A DNA stretch of 64,000 nt from JAEUTH01 sp039931675 (GCA_039931675.1 JBDTRM010000169.1:11324-75323); one strand, 5' to 3'; positions 52,936-62,225 are shown, counted from the first letter of the stretch. Made by a program: numbers and translations. The notes: generated by a model from the letters alone, not told the origin.

Positions 52936-55095
52936 ATGGCTCAAGACTTAAGACTTACGCGTAACATTGGAATTTCGGCTCACATTGATGCTGGAAAAAC
53001 AACGACTACAGAGCGTATTCTATATTATACGGGTAAAGTGCATAAGATTGGTGAAGTGCATGAAGGTGCTGCTACTATGGATTGGATGGTGCAGGAGCAG
53101 GAGCGTGGTATCACAATCACATCGGCTGCTACAACGTGCTATTGGAATTACCCTACAGATAACGGAAAAGCTACAGACGAGACCAAAAAGTATCGTATGA
53201 ATATTATAGATACTCCCGGTCACGTTGATTTTACTGTGGAGGTAGAACGTTCATTACGCGTATTAGATGGTGCAGTTGCTTTGTTTTGTGCAGTTGGCGG
53301 TGTAGAGCCGCAATCTGAAACGGTATGGCGCCAGATGAATAAATATAATGTGCCGCGTATTGGTTTCGTAAATAAAATGGACCGTGCAGGTGCCGATTTC
53401 TTTAGTGTTGTTGACCAGGTTCGCACACGCCTTGCGGGTAATCCTGTTCCGCTACAGGTTCCCATTGGCGCTGAAGAGTCTTTTACAGGTGTTGTTGATT
53501 TGATAAGAAATAAAGCTATTGTGTGGGATGATTCTACCCAAGGCATGACCTATACTGAAATCCCTATTCCTGATAGTCTTAAAGATGAAGTGCATCAATG
53601 GCGCGCTAATTTAGTGGAAGCTGTTGCCGAATTTGATGATAAGTTATTAGAGAAATTTTTCGATGACCCCGATACCATTACTGTTGAAGAAATGGAAGCG
53701 GCTATCCGCAAAGCAGTGTGTGCTATGAAGATTACGCCAATGATGTGCGGTTCTTCATTCAAGAATAAAGGTGTACAGACGATGTTAGATGCTGTTATGG
53801 CATTCTTACCAAGTCCGTTAGAAATTGCTGCCGTTGAAGGCATCAATCCTGATACTGGCGCAGTTGAATTACGCAAGCCTGATGTAAATGATAAGTTTGC
53901 TGCATTGGCATTTAAAATTGCAACCGACCCTTTTGTTGGTCGCCTTGCATTTATGCGCGCTTACTCAGGTAAATTAGATTCAGGTTCTTACGTATTGAAT
54001 ACCCGTTCAGGCAATAAAGAGCGCATAAGCCGTATCTTCCAGATGCATGCTAATAAGCAAAACCAGATTGATGCTTTGGAAGCAGGTGATATTGGTGCAG
54101 CAGTTGGTTTTAAAGACATCCGCACAGGAGATACTTTATGTGATGAAAAATTCCCTATCGTATTAGAAGCAATGACTTTCCCTGAACCTGTTATCGGTTT
54201 GGCAATTGAGCCTAAAACTCAGGCTGACTTAGATAAATTAGGTGTTGCATTAAATAAATTAGCCGAAGAAGACCCAACCTTCCGTGTACATACTGACCAT
54301 GAAACAGGTCAGACTGTAATCAGCGGAATGGGCGAGTTACACCTTGAAATTATTGTTGACCGCTTAAGACGCGAGTTTAAAGTAGAATGTAATCAAGGTG
54401 CGCCACAGGTATCATATAAAGAAACTCTTACGGCTACTACTAAACACCGCGAAGTTTACAAGAAACAAACTGGTGGTCGCGGTAAATTTGCCGACATGCA
54501 GTTTGAAATGGGACCTGCAGATGCTGAATGGTTAGAAGCAAATCCAAAAGCAGGCTTGCAGTTTGAGAATGATATTTCAGGTGGTAACATTCCCCGTGAA
54601 TTTATCCCATCTGTTCAGAAAGGATTTGAGCAGGCTATGCAAAATGGTGTATTAGCAGGCTATCGCGTTGACAGCATGAAGGTTCGTTTGTTTGACGGTT
54701 CATACCACGCAGTTGACTCTGATGCTTTATCATTCGAGATTTGTGCTAAGATTGGTTACAAAGAAGCTGCTGCGAAAGCAAAACCAGTTCTTCTCGAACC
54801 TATAATGAAATTGGAAGTAGTTACCCCAGAAGAAAACATGGGTGATGTGATTGGTGATATTAATAAGCGCAGAGGTCATCTGGAAGGTATGGATACCCGT
54901 GCAGGCGCACAGGTAATACGCGCTAAGGTTCCGTTGTCTGAAATGTTTGGATATGTAACCACCATACGTACGTTAAGTTCAGGTCGCGCTTCATCAACTA
55001 TGGAATTCTCGCATTATGCAGAAGCTCCACGCAACATAGCTGATGAAGTTATTGCCAAAGCAAAAGGTAAAAAATTAGAAAAGGAAAAGGCTTAA
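52936..55095 (+). CDS. fusA: Elongation factor G
   Basis: EF-G, 719 residues, the GTPase that drives ribosomal translocation and, with RRF, recycling. G1 is HIDAGKTTTT, G3 is DTPGHVDF, G4 is NKMD; domains II-V follow, with GMGELHLEIIVDRLRREF (domain III) and GRGKFADMQFEM (domain IV). The length is normal. No tuf gene follows, and rpsJ comes next, as is common in Bacteroidota. A 106-nt gap with AAATCGTAAATC repeats separates it from rpsJ. Confidence 0.98.
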   Translation: MAQDLRLTRNIGISAHIDAGKTTTTERILYYTGKVHKIGEVHEGAATMDWMVQEQERGITITSAATTCYWNYPTDNGKATDETKKYRMNIIDTPGHVDFTVEVERSLRVLDGAVALFCAVGGVEPQSETVWRQMNKYNVPRIGFVNKMDRAGADFFSVVDQVRTRLAGNPVPLQVPIGAEESFTGVVDLIRNKAIVWDDSTQGMTYTEIPIPDSLKDEVHQWRANLVEAVAEFDDKLLEKFFDDPDTITVEEMEAAIRKAVCAMKITPMMCGSSFKNKGVQTMLDAVMAFLPSPLEIAAVEGINPDTGAVELRKPDVNDKFAALAFKIATDPFVGRLAFMRAYSGKLDSGSYVLNTRSGNKERISRIFQMHANKQNQIDALEAGDIGAAVGFKDIRTGDTLCDEKFPIVLEAMTFPEPVIGLAIEPKTQADLDKLGVALNKLAEEDPTFRVHTDHETGQTVISGMGELHLEIIVDRLRREFKVECNQGAPQVSYKETLTATTKHREVYKKQTGGRGKFADMQFEMGPADAEWLEANPKAGLQFENDISGGNIPREFIPSVQKGFEQAMQNGVLAGYRVDSMKVRLFDGSYHAVDSDALSFEICAKIGYKEAAAKAKPVLLEPIMKLEVVTPEENMGDVIGDINKRRGHLEGMDTRAGAQVIRAKVPLSEMFGYVTTIRTLSSGRASSTMEFSHYAEAPRNIADEVIAKAKGKKLEKEKA

Positions 55096-55201
55096 TGCCC
55101 ACGCGCACCCCATCACTAAAGGGCGCCACAGCACAGGTAAATCGTAAATCGTAAATTCAAAAATCGTAAATCATAACATCGTTCTTTAAATAAATAAAAC
55201 A

Positions 55202-55507
55202 ATGAGTCAGCGTATCCGCATTAAGCTCAAGTCTTACGATTACAACCTGGTTGACAAGTCAGCCGAGAAAATCGTAAAAACTGTAAAGTCAACAGGTGCA
55301 GTAGTTAGTGGGCCAATTCCACTGCCAACTGAAAAACAGATTTACACAGTATTGCGTTCACCGCACGTTAACAAGAAAGCGCGTGAGCAATTCCAATTGT
55401 GTGCTTATAAGCGTTTGCTCGATATCCACAGTTCAACAGCGAAAACTGTTGACGCTTTGATGAAGCTTGAATTACCAAGCGGTGTAGAAGTTGAAATCAA
55501 AGTTTAA
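55202..55507 (+). CDS. rpsJ: 30S ribosomal protein S10
   Basis: S10, 101 residues, in the 30S head; also the NusE transcription antitermination factor. Typical blocks are MSQRIRIKLKSYDYN, GPIPLPTEKQIYTVLRSPHV and the C-terminal LPSGVEVEIKV. It opens the S10 part of the cluster. The 171-nt gap after it contains repeated ATTCATCATTC and GAATGTTGAA units rather than a gene. Confidence 0.98.
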   Translation: MSQRIRIKLKSYDYNLVDKSAEKIVKTVKSTGAVVSGPIPLPTEKQIYTVLRSPHVNKKAREQFQLCAYKRLLDIHSSTAKTVDALMKLELPSGVEVEIKV

Positions 55508-55678
55508 TGTTGAATATCGAATGACGAATGTTGAATGTTGAAGTAAATTCCTTTATCATTCATTATTCAAAATTCATCATTCATCATTCATCATTTAGTT
55601 CTTCGTTCATAAAAATTATTAATAACAGCTATGTTTCCCACTTTAGAATCGGAAACCTCTGGCAAAACCTTAAATTAA

Positions 55679-56296
55679 ATGTCAGGTATTATAGGTAAAA
55701 AGGTTGGGATGACCAGCATTTTTGATGCTGATGGTAAAAATATCCCATGCACTGTTATAGAAGCAGGACCATGTGTAGTTACCCATGTCAGGACAATTGA
55801 AAAAGATGGCTACAAAGCAATTCAATTGGCTTTTGATGATAAAAAAGAAAAGCATACCACCAAGGCTATGCAGGGCCATTTTTCAAAGGCAAATACAACT
55901 CCGAAACGTAAGTTGGTTGAGTTTAAAGGCTTTGAAACCGAATATAACTTAGGAGATGTAATTAAAGCAGACTTGTTTGCTGAAGGCGAATTTTGTGATG
56001 CTATAGGAGTTTCAAAAGGAAAAGGATTTCAGGGTGTTGTTAAACGTCACGGATTTCATGGTGTGGGTGGTACAACTCACGGACAGCATAATCGTTTACG
56101 GGCTCCTGGTTCGCTCGGTGCATCATCATGGCCTTCGCGCGTTTTTAAAGGAATGCGTATGGCTGGTCGCACAGGCTTCGACAATGTGAAAATTCAGAAC
56201 TTACAGATTGTAAAGGTAGTTGCTGAACACAATCTTATTTTAATAAAAGGTGCAGTCCCTGGTCACAAAGGAAGTTACGTTTTATTAGAGAAATAA
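55679..56296 (+). CDS. rplC: 50S ribosomal protein L3
   Basis: L3, 205 residues, an early 23S-binding protein whose loop reaches the peptidyl transferase centre. Visible blocks are SGIIGKKVGMTSIFD, GFQGVVKRHGFHG and the central loop THGQHNRLRAPGSLGASSWP. Complete, with normal length and normal order before rplD. Confidence 0.98.
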   Translation: MSGIIGKKVGMTSIFDADGKNIPCTVIEAGPCVVTHVRTIEKDGYKAIQLAFDDKKEKHTTKAMQGHFSKANTTPKRKLVEFKGFETEYNLGDVIKADLFAEGEFCDAIGVSKGKGFQGVVKRHGFHGVGGTTHGQHNRLRAPGSLGASSWPSRVFKGMRMAGRTGFDNVKIQNLQIVKVVAEHNLILIKGAVPGHKGSYVLLEK

Positions 56297-56363
56297 TTTC
56301 CCGCATATACTATTAAGCATTCAATCAATAAAGTAAAACGTTCATTATAAAACGTAAAGTAAA

Positions 56364-56990
56364 ATGGAATTATCAGTTTATAACATAGCAGGAACAGACA
56401 CTGGCAGAAAGGTAACGCTCAATGAAGGAATCTTTGTTTCAGAGCCTAATGACCACGCCATCTATCTGGATGTAAAGCAATATCTCGCTAACCAACGCCA
56501 GGGAACGCATGCTTCAACGCAACGTGCAGATATTCACCGCACTACCAAGAAGTTAAAGCGTCAAAAGGGCACAGGCGGTGCACGTGCAGGTAGCATGAAG
56601 TCACCATTGTTTCGTGGTGGAGGTCGCGCATTCGGTCCGCAGCCTCGTGATTATTCTTTCAAATTGAATAAAAAATTAAAGCAATTGGCGCGCGCTTCAG
56701 CCTTATCTTATAAAGCAAAAGCAAATGCAATTACTGTGATAGAAGACTTCTCAATGGAAGCTCCAAAAACCAAGATGTATATTGATGTAATCAGTAAACT
56801 TCAGCTTGAGGGAAAAAAAACATTGATGGTACTATCAGATTCAAATAAAAATATATATTTGTCGTCCCGAAATTTGAAGCGAAACAAGGTTGTAAGTGCC
56901 TCATCTTTAAATACTTATGACATTATGAATGCACAAAATTTAGTGCTTAGCGAGAAGAGTTTGACGTTGATTGAAGACACCTTATCGTAA
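56364..56990 (+). CDS. rplD: 50S ribosomal protein L4
   Basis: L4, 208 residues, lining the nascent-peptide exit tunnel. The tunnel loop contains KLKRQKGTGGARAGSMKSPL and FRGGGRAFGPQPRDYSF. In Escherichia coli L4 regulates the S10 operon; no equivalent leader is apparent here. Complete. Confidence 0.97.
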   Translation: MELSVYNIAGTDTGRKVTLNEGIFVSEPNDHAIYLDVKQYLANQRQGTHASTQRADIHRTTKKLKRQKGTGGARAGSMKSPLFRGGGRAFGPQPRDYSFKLNKKLKQLARASALSYKAKANAITVIEDFSMEAPKTKMYIDVISKLQLEGKKTLMVLSDSNKNIYLSSRNLKRNKVVSASSLNTYDIMNAQNLVLSEKSLTLIEDTLS

Positions 56991-57035
56991 CATTCGAACA
57001 AATTCTGTTTAAAACAGTATAAAAAATTAAGACAA

Positions 57036-57326
57036 ATGAACGTCATTGTAAAACCCATAATCACAGAAAAGTTAACCAAGATTGGTGAGAAGTTACCGCG
57101 TTATGGTTTTGTGGTTAATAAGGATGCCAACAAAATTCAGATTAAGAAAGCTGTGGCTGATATGTATGCTGTAACTGTAGAATCAGTAAATACAATGGTT
57201 CAGCGGGGAAAATCAAAATCGCGTTATACAAAAACAGGTTTTGTTGCAGGAAAAAGAAATAACATAAAAAGAGCAATCGTAACCTTGAAAAAGGGTGATT
57301 CTATTGACTTTTACTCAAACATTTAA
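57036..57326 (+). CDS. rplW: 50S ribosomal protein L23
   Basis: L23, 96 residues, at the exit-tunnel rim where trigger factor and SRP dock. Typical blocks are VIVKPIITEKLTK, YGFVVNKDANKIQIKKAV and the Arg/Lys-rich loop QRGKSKSRYTKTGFVAG. Complete and in standard order. Confidence 0.97.
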   Translation: MNVIVKPIITEKLTKIGEKLPRYGFVVNKDANKIQIKKAVADMYAVTVESVNTMVQRGKSKSRYTKTGFVAGKRNNIKRAIVTLKKGDSIDFYSNI

Positions 57327-57354
57327 TACTTGATAAAGAACAGACAAATATAAG

Positions 57355-58179
57355 ATGGGTATTAAGAAGCTACGCCCGACAACTCCTGGTCAGAGGTTTA
57401 TGGCGCGTGCAAATTTTGAAGAGATTACTACTAACAGACCTGAAAAAAGTTTAGTAGAAAGTATGAGTAAAAGCGGTGGGCGTAACAACTCAGGTAAAAT
57501 GACGATGCGTTACATTGGTGGAGGTCACCGTAAAATGTATCGTGTCATTGATTTTAAACGTGATAAATACGGAGTACCAGGAACAGTAGCTACTGTAGAG
57601 TATGACCCCAACCGTTCAGCTTACATTTGTTTGATTCATTATGCTGATGGAGACAAGCGTTATATTATAGCACCTAACGGTATTAAAGTTGGGCAGTCAG
57701 TTTTATCAGGCGAAAATGTTGCTCCCGAAGTTGGCAATTGCATGCCATTAAAAAATATTCCTTTAGGAACATTAATACATAGTATAGAATTACGCCCAGG
57801 ACAAGGAGCGAAAATGGCTCGCAGCGCTGGTTCGTATGCACAGTTATTAGCACGTGACGGCAGATATGCAACGTTAAAAATGCCATCGGGCGAAACCCGT
57901 TTGATATTGATTACCTGCATGGCTGCAATTGGAACGGTTTCCAATCCTGATTTTAACCAGGAGAGTTCAGGTAAAGCAGGTCGTACACGTTGGTTCGGTC
58001 GCAGACCGCGCGTTCGCGGTGTTGCAATGAACCCTGTTGACCATCCAATGGGTGGAGGTGAAGGTCGCGCATCAGGTGGACATCCCCGCTCACGCAAAGG
58101 CTTGTTAGCAAAAGGTAAGAAGACCCGCTGGAGGGCTAATCCAACAAACAAATACATTATAGAAAGACGTAAAAAATAA
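57355..58179 (+). CDS. rplB: 50S ribosomal protein L2
   Basis: L2, 274 residues, required for subunit joining and the peptidyl transferase centre. Typical blocks are GIKKLRPTTPGQRFM, GGGHRKMYRVIDFKRDKYGV, and the near-universal end region RGVAMNPVDHPMGGGEGR, whose conserved His is present. The gap to rpsS contains GGTTTTAGGTTTTAGG and CCTCCGACCTCCGACC repeats. Confidence 0.98.
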   Translation: MGIKKLRPTTPGQRFMARANFEEITTNRPEKSLVESMSKSGGRNNSGKMTMRYIGGGHRKMYRVIDFKRDKYGVPGTVATVEYDPNRSAYICLIHYADGDKRYIIAPNGIKVGQSVLSGENVAPEVGNCMPLKNIPLGTLIHSIELRPGQGAKMARSAGSYAQLLARDGRYATLKMPSGETRLILITCMAAIGTVSNPDFNQESSGKAGRTRWFGRRPRVRGVAMNPVDHPMGGGEGRASGGHPRSRKGLLAKGKKTRWRANPTNKYIIERRKK

Positions 58180-58259
58180 CAAATAAGGTTTTAGGTTTTA
58201 GGTTTTAGGTGTGAAACACCTCCGACCTCCGACCTCCGATCTCAATCCTCAAAACAAAA

Positions 58260-58541
58260 ATGGCTCGCTCACTCAAAAAAGGACCACATATAGATGTCAA
58301 ATTGGATAACAAAGTGACCAAGATGAATGAATCGAAAAAGAAGACTGTGTTGAAAACATGGGCTCGCGGTTCAATGATATCTCCTGAATATGTTGGAAGC
58401 ACATTCGCAGTGCATAACGGAAATAAATTTATTCCTGTTTATGTAACCGAAAATATGGTTGGACATAAGTTGGGTGAATTTGCGCCTACACGTACATTCA
58501 GAGGTCACTCAGGTAATAAGGATAAGGCAGCTAAGAAATAA
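58260..58541 (+). CDS. rpsS: 30S ribosomal protein S19
   Basis: S19, 93 residues, in the 30S head near the A-site finger. Typical blocks are MARSLKKGPHIDVKL, SMISPEYVGSTFAVHNG and GHKLGEFAPTRTFRGHSG. Complete. Confidence 0.97.
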   Translation: MARSLKKGPHIDVKLDNKVTKMNESKKKTVLKTWARGSMISPEYVGSTFAVHNGNKFIPVYVTENMVGHKLGEFAPTRTFRGHSGNKDKAAKK

Positions 58542-58578
58542 CTGATTAACAGAATAATTAACCCGAAATAATTTAAAA

Positions 58579-59010
58579 ATGGGAGCTAGAAAACGTTTAG
58601 CAGCAGAAGAAAGAAAAGAAGCATTGAAAAGCATCAGCTATTCAAAGTTAAATAATTGCCCTACTTCTCCGCGCAAAATGAGATTGGTGATTGATTTGGT
58701 TCGTGGCAAAAAAGTAAGTCATGCATTGAACATTCTTCGATTCACAAATAAGGATGCTGCACCAAGAGTTGAGAAACTATTGCTTTCAGCTATCTCTAAC
58801 TGGCAAGCTAAGAATGCAGGTGAGCGCATTGAAGATAATGATTTGTATGTGAAAGAGGTTTATGTGGATAGTGCAAGAATGTTGAAGCGCTTACGTCCGG
58901 CACCGCAAGGTCGCGGCTATCGTGTTCGCAAACGTTCAAATCATGTTACACTTATCGTGGATACTTTAATTGCAAAAGAAACAGAAACAACTAATACAGA
59001 AAATATTTAA
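58579..59010 (+). CDS. rplV: 50S ribosomal protein L22
   Basis: L22, 143 residues, whose long hairpin lines the exit tunnel opposite L4. Blocks: SPRKMRLVIDLVRGKKVSHA, VKEVYVDSARMLKRLRPAPQ and GRGYRVRKRSNHVTLIV. The N-terminal GARKRLAAEERKEALKS extension is of a kind seen in Bacteroidota. No macrolide-type deletion is visible in the hairpin. Complete. Confidence 0.97.
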   Translation: MGARKRLAAEERKEALKSISYSKLNNCPTSPRKMRLVIDLVRGKKVSHALNILRFTNKDAAPRVEKLLLSAISNWQAKNAGERIEDNDLYVKEVYVDSARMLKRLRPAPQGRGYRVRKRSNHVTLIVDTLIAKETETTNTENI

Positions 59011-59020
59011 TAATTAATAA

Positions 59021-59830
59021 ATGGGACAAAAAGCACACCCGATAGGCAACAGACTTGGAATCATTCGTGGATGGGATTCTAATTGGTTTGGCGGAAAAAA
59101 TTACGCTGATAAATTAGTAGAAGATGAAAAGATACGTGATTATTTAAATGCACGTCTTGCCAAGGGCGGAGTTTCAAAAATTATCATTGAGCGTACTTTG
59201 AAATTGATTACAGTTACTATTAACACAGCCCGTCCAGGCATTGTGATTGGTAAGGGTGGTCAGGAAGTTGACAAGCTTAAGGAAGAATTGAAGAAGCTCA
59301 CAAAGAAAGATGTTCAGATAAACATCTTCGAAATTAAACGTCCCGAATTGGATGCAAAATTAGTAAGCGAGTCAGTTGCAAAGCAGTTAGAAGGCCGTAT
59401 ATCATTCCGCAGAGCTATTAAAACATCAATAGCTTCAACAATGAGAATGGGTGCTGAAGGAATAAAAATTATGACTGCAGGTCGTCTCGGTGGTGCTGAA
59501 ATGGCACGTACTGAACAATATAAAGAAGGAAGAATTCCATTACATACTTTCCGTGCTGATATTGATTATGCAATCAGCGAAGCTCAAACAAGTTATGGAA
59601 AAATTGGTGTGAAGGTTTGGATATGCAGAGGCGAAGTATATGGTAAGCGTGATTTATCTCCAAACATCGGATTAGCAGCTACTCAACAAAAAGGTGGAAA
59701 TGAAAGAGGAGGAGAAGGACGCGGAGACCGCAAAGAAAGAGGAGAAGGACGCGGTCGTGGTGGTGACGGAAGAGGCAGAGGCGGTGAAGGCAGAGGACGC
59801 GGTGGAGCACCAAGAAAGAAGGAAGATTAA
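59021..59830 (+). CDS. rpsC: 30S ribosomal protein S3 with RGG-rich tail
   Basis: S3, 269 residues, with a KH domain (RPGIVIGKGGQEVDKLKEEL) at the mRNA entry tunnel and the C-terminal domain (GRLGGAEMARTEQYKEGRIP, KVWICRGEVYGKRDL). After about residue 222 there is an extra ~45-residue tail of GGNERGGEGRGDRKERGEGR type repeats, Arg/Gly/Glu-rich, ending APRKKED. E. coli S3 is 233 residues and lacks this. The tail may bind RNA or simply be disordered. The start is ATG 59021, 10 nt after rplV. Confidence 0.96.
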   Translation: MGQKAHPIGNRLGIIRGWDSNWFGGKNYADKLVEDEKIRDYLNARLAKGGVSKIIIERTLKLITVTINTARPGIVIGKGGQEVDKLKEELKKLTKKDVQINIFEIKRPELDAKLVSESVAKQLEGRISFRRAIKTSIASTMRMGAEGIKIMTAGRLGGAEMARTEQYKEGRIPLHTFRADIDYAISEAQTSYGKIGVKVWICRGEVYGKRDLSPNIGLAATQQKGGNERGGEGRGDRKERGEGRGRGGDGRGRGGEGRGRGGAPRKKED

Positions 59831-59891
59831 TATTAGGGAATTCGGAAATAGGGTGATAGGGAAATAAGGATTAAACTATAAAACAATAAAA

Positions 59892-59915
59892 GATTGCTTC
59901 GTTCCTCGCAATGAC
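59892..59915. repeat. Short inverted repeat between rpsC and rplP
   Basis: GATTGCTTC-GTTCC-TCGCAATGAC; ATTGC and GCAAT can pair. It is the uninterrupted form of the repeat at 52301-52337. AAATCGTAAATCGTAAAT units follow up to rplP. Confidence 0.7.
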
Positions 59916-59956
59916 GAAAAATCAAAAATCGTAAATCGTAAATTGTAAATTAGAAA

Positions 59957-60376
59957 ATGTTACAGCCGAAGAAGAGTAAATTCAGAAAGCAGCATAAAAT
60001 GAAAGCCAAAGGCAGCGCTACTCGCGGTGCAGAAATATCTTTTGGTTCATTCGGCTTAAAGTCAATGGAGCGCGCCTGGATTACAGGGCGTCAGTTGGAA
60101 GCAGCTCGTGTTGCTTTAACAAGGTATATGAAGCGTGAAGGTCAGTCGTGGATTCGTGTGTTTCCCGACAAGCCGATTACCAAGAAGCCTGCAGAGGTTC
60201 GTATGGGAAAAGGTAAAGGGGCTCCTGAGTATTGGGTGGCAGTTATCAAACCTGGAACTATCATGTTTGAAGCCGAAGGAGTAACGCTTGCAATTGCTAA
60301 GGAAGCAATGCGCCTCGCAGCACAAAAACTTCCTGTAAATACTAAATTTATCATCAGAAGAGATTACACAGAATAA
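59957..60376 (+). CDS. rplP: 50S ribosomal protein L16
   Basis: L16, 139 residues, beside the A site in the large subunit. Blocks: MLQPKKSKFRKQHKMKAKGS, GSFGLKSMERAWITGRQLEA, and PAEVRMGKGKGAPEYWVAVI. The Arg hydroxylation-type site region near KGKGAPEYW is conserved. It follows rpsC after a repeat-filled 126-nt gap. Complete. Confidence 0.97.
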   Translation: MLQPKKSKFRKQHKMKAKGSATRGAEISFGSFGLKSMERAWITGRQLEAARVALTRYMKREGQSWIRVFPDKPITKKPAEVRMGKGKGAPEYWVAVIKPGTIMFEAEGVTLAIAKEAMRLAAQKLPVNTKFIIRRDYTE

Positions 60377-60390
60377 AACTTCAAATTGAA

Positions 60391-60594
60391 ATGAAACAGG
60401 ATATAGTAAAAGACTTAACTAACGATGAGCTTCGTGATAAAATCACAGAAGAGCGCGTTACTTATGTAAAGTTAAAAATCAGTCACCAGATTTCTCCTTT
60501 GGAGAATCCGATGAAGATTCGTGCATCGCGTAGAGTAATAGCACGTTTAGAAACTGAAGTTAAAAAAAGAGAAACGGCCAATCAAGCAAAATAA
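60391..60594 (+). CDS. rpmC: 50S ribosomal protein L29
   Basis: L29, 67 residues, a two-helix protein at the exit tunnel rim. Blocks: VKDLTNDELRDKITEERVTY, and the NPMKIRASRRVIARLETEV end that matches L29's RxxRR..IAR.. pattern. It starts 14 nt after rplP. Confidence 0.95.
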   Translation: MKQDIVKDLTNDELRDKITEERVTYVKLKISHQISPLENPMKIRASRRVIARLETEVKKRETANQAK

Positions 60595-60600
60595 AAAGTA

Positions 60601-60855
60601 ATGGAAAGAGGATTGCGTAAAGAAAAAACAGGTTTAGTTACCAGCGATAAAATGGAGAAATCCATAGTGGTATCAATTGAACGTAGGATTAAGCACCCTA
60701 TCTATGGTAAGTTCATCAAGAAGACGAATAAGTTTATGGCTCATGATGAAAAGAATGAAGCTCACGTGGGCGATACGGTTCGTATCATGGAAACACGTCC
60801 GCTCAGCAAAAATAAAAACTGGCGATTGGTTACAGTGGTTGAAAAGGCAAAATAA
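60601..60855 (+). CDS. rpsQ: 30S ribosomal protein S17
   Basis: S17, 84 residues, an OB-fold primary rRNA binder. Blocks: RGLRKEKTGLVTSDKMEKSI, RRIKHPIYGKFIKKTNKFMA, HDEKNEAHVGDTVRIMETRP and LSKNKNWRLV. It starts 6 nt after rpmC. Confidence 0.97.
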   Translation: MERGLRKEKTGLVTSDKMEKSIVVSIERRIKHPIYGKFIKKTNKFMAHDEKNEAHVGDTVRIMETRPLSKNKNWRLVTVVEKAK

Positions 60856-60886
60856 TTAGGCGTTACAACAAACACCAAAAAAGAAG

Positions 60887-61255
60887 ATGATACAACAGGA
60901 ATCAAGATTAACGGTAGCAGATAACAGCGGTGCAAAAGAAGTGCTTTGTATTCGTGTACTTGGTGGTACAAGAAAACGATATGCAAGTGTCGGAGATAAA
61001 ATTGTTGTTACAGTAAAACATGCTATACCATCAGGTAACATAAAAAAAGGTACAGTTTCAAAAGCGGTGGTTGTGCGTGTCCGCAAAGAAATTCGAAGAA
61101 AGGATGGTTCATACATTCGTTTTGATGATAATGCAGTAGTATTGCTCACAGCCAATGATGAGTTACGCGGCACCCGTATTTTCGGACCGGTAGCACGCGA
61201 ATTGCGCGAAAAAGAATTCATGAAAATAATTTCATTAGCCCCGGAGGTATTATAA
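60887..61255 (+). CDS. rplN: 50S ribosomal protein L14
   Basis: L14, 122 residues, at the subunit interface. Blocks: MIQQESRLTVADNSGAKEVL, GTRKRYASVGDKIVVTVKHA, and GTRIFGPVARELREKEFMKI. Complete; rplX starts one base after its stop codon. Confidence 0.98.
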   Translation: MIQQESRLTVADNSGAKEVLCIRVLGGTRKRYASVGDKIVVTVKHAIPSGNIKKGTVSKAVVVRVRKEIRRKDGSYIRFDDNAVVLLTANDELRGTRIFGPVARELREKEFMKIISLAPEVL

Positions 61256-61256
61256 G

Positions 61257-61601
61257 ATGGAATATACAAAAACAAAGCTCAAAATACGTAAAGGTGATAT
61301 CGTAAAAGTTATCACCGGTGAATCGAAAGGCAAGCAAGGCAAAGTTCTTACTGTTTACACAGACAGGAATCGTGCTCTTGTAGAAGGCGCAAACCAGGTT
61401 TCAAAACACAGCAAGCCAAGTGCAAAAAATACGCAAGGCGGAATTGTGAAACAGGAAGCATCAATTCATATAAGTAACCTGATGTTGGTTGACCCGAAGT
61501 CAGGCAAGCCAACGCGCGTTGGTCGGAGAGAAGAAGATGGAACGATAGTGCGTTATGCTAAAAATTCAGGCGAAACAATCAGAGACAGCAAAAAAAAATA
61601 A
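61257..61601 (+). CDS. rplX: 50S ribosomal protein L24
   Basis: L24, 114 residues, an assembly initiator protein with a KOW motif (KIRKGDIVKVITGESKGKQG). The later block VEGANQVSKHSKPSAKNTQG and the PTRVGRREEDGTIVR end are typical. It is separated from rplN by a single base. Confidence 0.96.
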   Translation: MEYTKTKLKIRKGDIVKVITGESKGKQGKVLTVYTDRNRALVEGANQVSKHSKPSAKNTQGGIVKQEASIHISNLMLVDPKSGKPTRVGRREEDGTIVRYAKNSGETIRDSKKK

Positions 61602-61664
61602 GTAAACCGGTTTTGAAATAAACATTCATCAGATTGCAAATTCAAAACCCAATATCAAAAAAAA

Positions 61665-62225
61665 ATGGCATATAGTCCGCGTTTAAAAGATAAGTATCGC
61701 AATGAGATCAAGAAAAATCTCATGGAGCGGTTCAGTTATAAAAGCAACATGCAGGTTCCCAAATTATTGAAGATTTGTGTGAACCAGGGTGTAGGTGATG
61801 CCACTTCGGATAAGAAGATGATTGATTCCGCTATCAGCGAAATGTCAACAATTACAGGTCAGAAAGCAGTTGCAACAAAGAGCAAGAAAGATATTTCGAA
61901 CTTTAAGTTACGTATGGGAGTTCCTGTAGGTGTGCGTGTAACATTGCGTGATAATACCATGTATGAATTTCTTGACCGTTTAATCGCAGTATCATTACCA
62001 CGTATCCGCGACTTCAAAGGTGTGAACGATAAAGGTTTTGACGGACGCGGAAATTATACGCTCGGAGTAACGGAGCAAATCATATTTCCTGAAATTGATA
62101 TTGACAAAGTAAGTAAGATTACAGGTATGGATATCACCTTTGTAACTTCTGCCAATACTGATACAGAAGCATTAGAATTATTAAAGGAATTCGGAGTTCC
62201 ATTCAAAAACCAAACGAAATTATAA
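61665..62225 (+). CDS. rplE: 50S ribosomal protein L5
   Basis: L5, 186 residues, carrying 5S rRNA in the central protuberance. Blocks: MQVPKLLKICVNQGVGDAT, QKAVATKSKKDISNFKLRMG, PVGVRVTLRDNTMYEFLDRL and NYTLGVTEQIIFPEID. rpsN follows after one base. Confidence 0.98.
   Translation: MAYSPRLKDKYRNEIKKNLMERFSYKSNMQVPKLLKICVNQGVGDATSDKKMIDSAISEMSTITGQKAVATKSKKDISNFKLRMGVPVGVRVTLRDNTMYEFLDRLIAVSLPRIRDFKGVNDKGFDGRGNYTLGVTEQIIFPEIDIDKVSKITGMDITFVTSANTDTEALELLKEFGVPFKNQTKL

Noticed and set aside
57660..58157. Minus-strand ORF of 165 codons inside rplB
   Set aside because: It is the antisense shadow of a highly conserved ribosomal gene.
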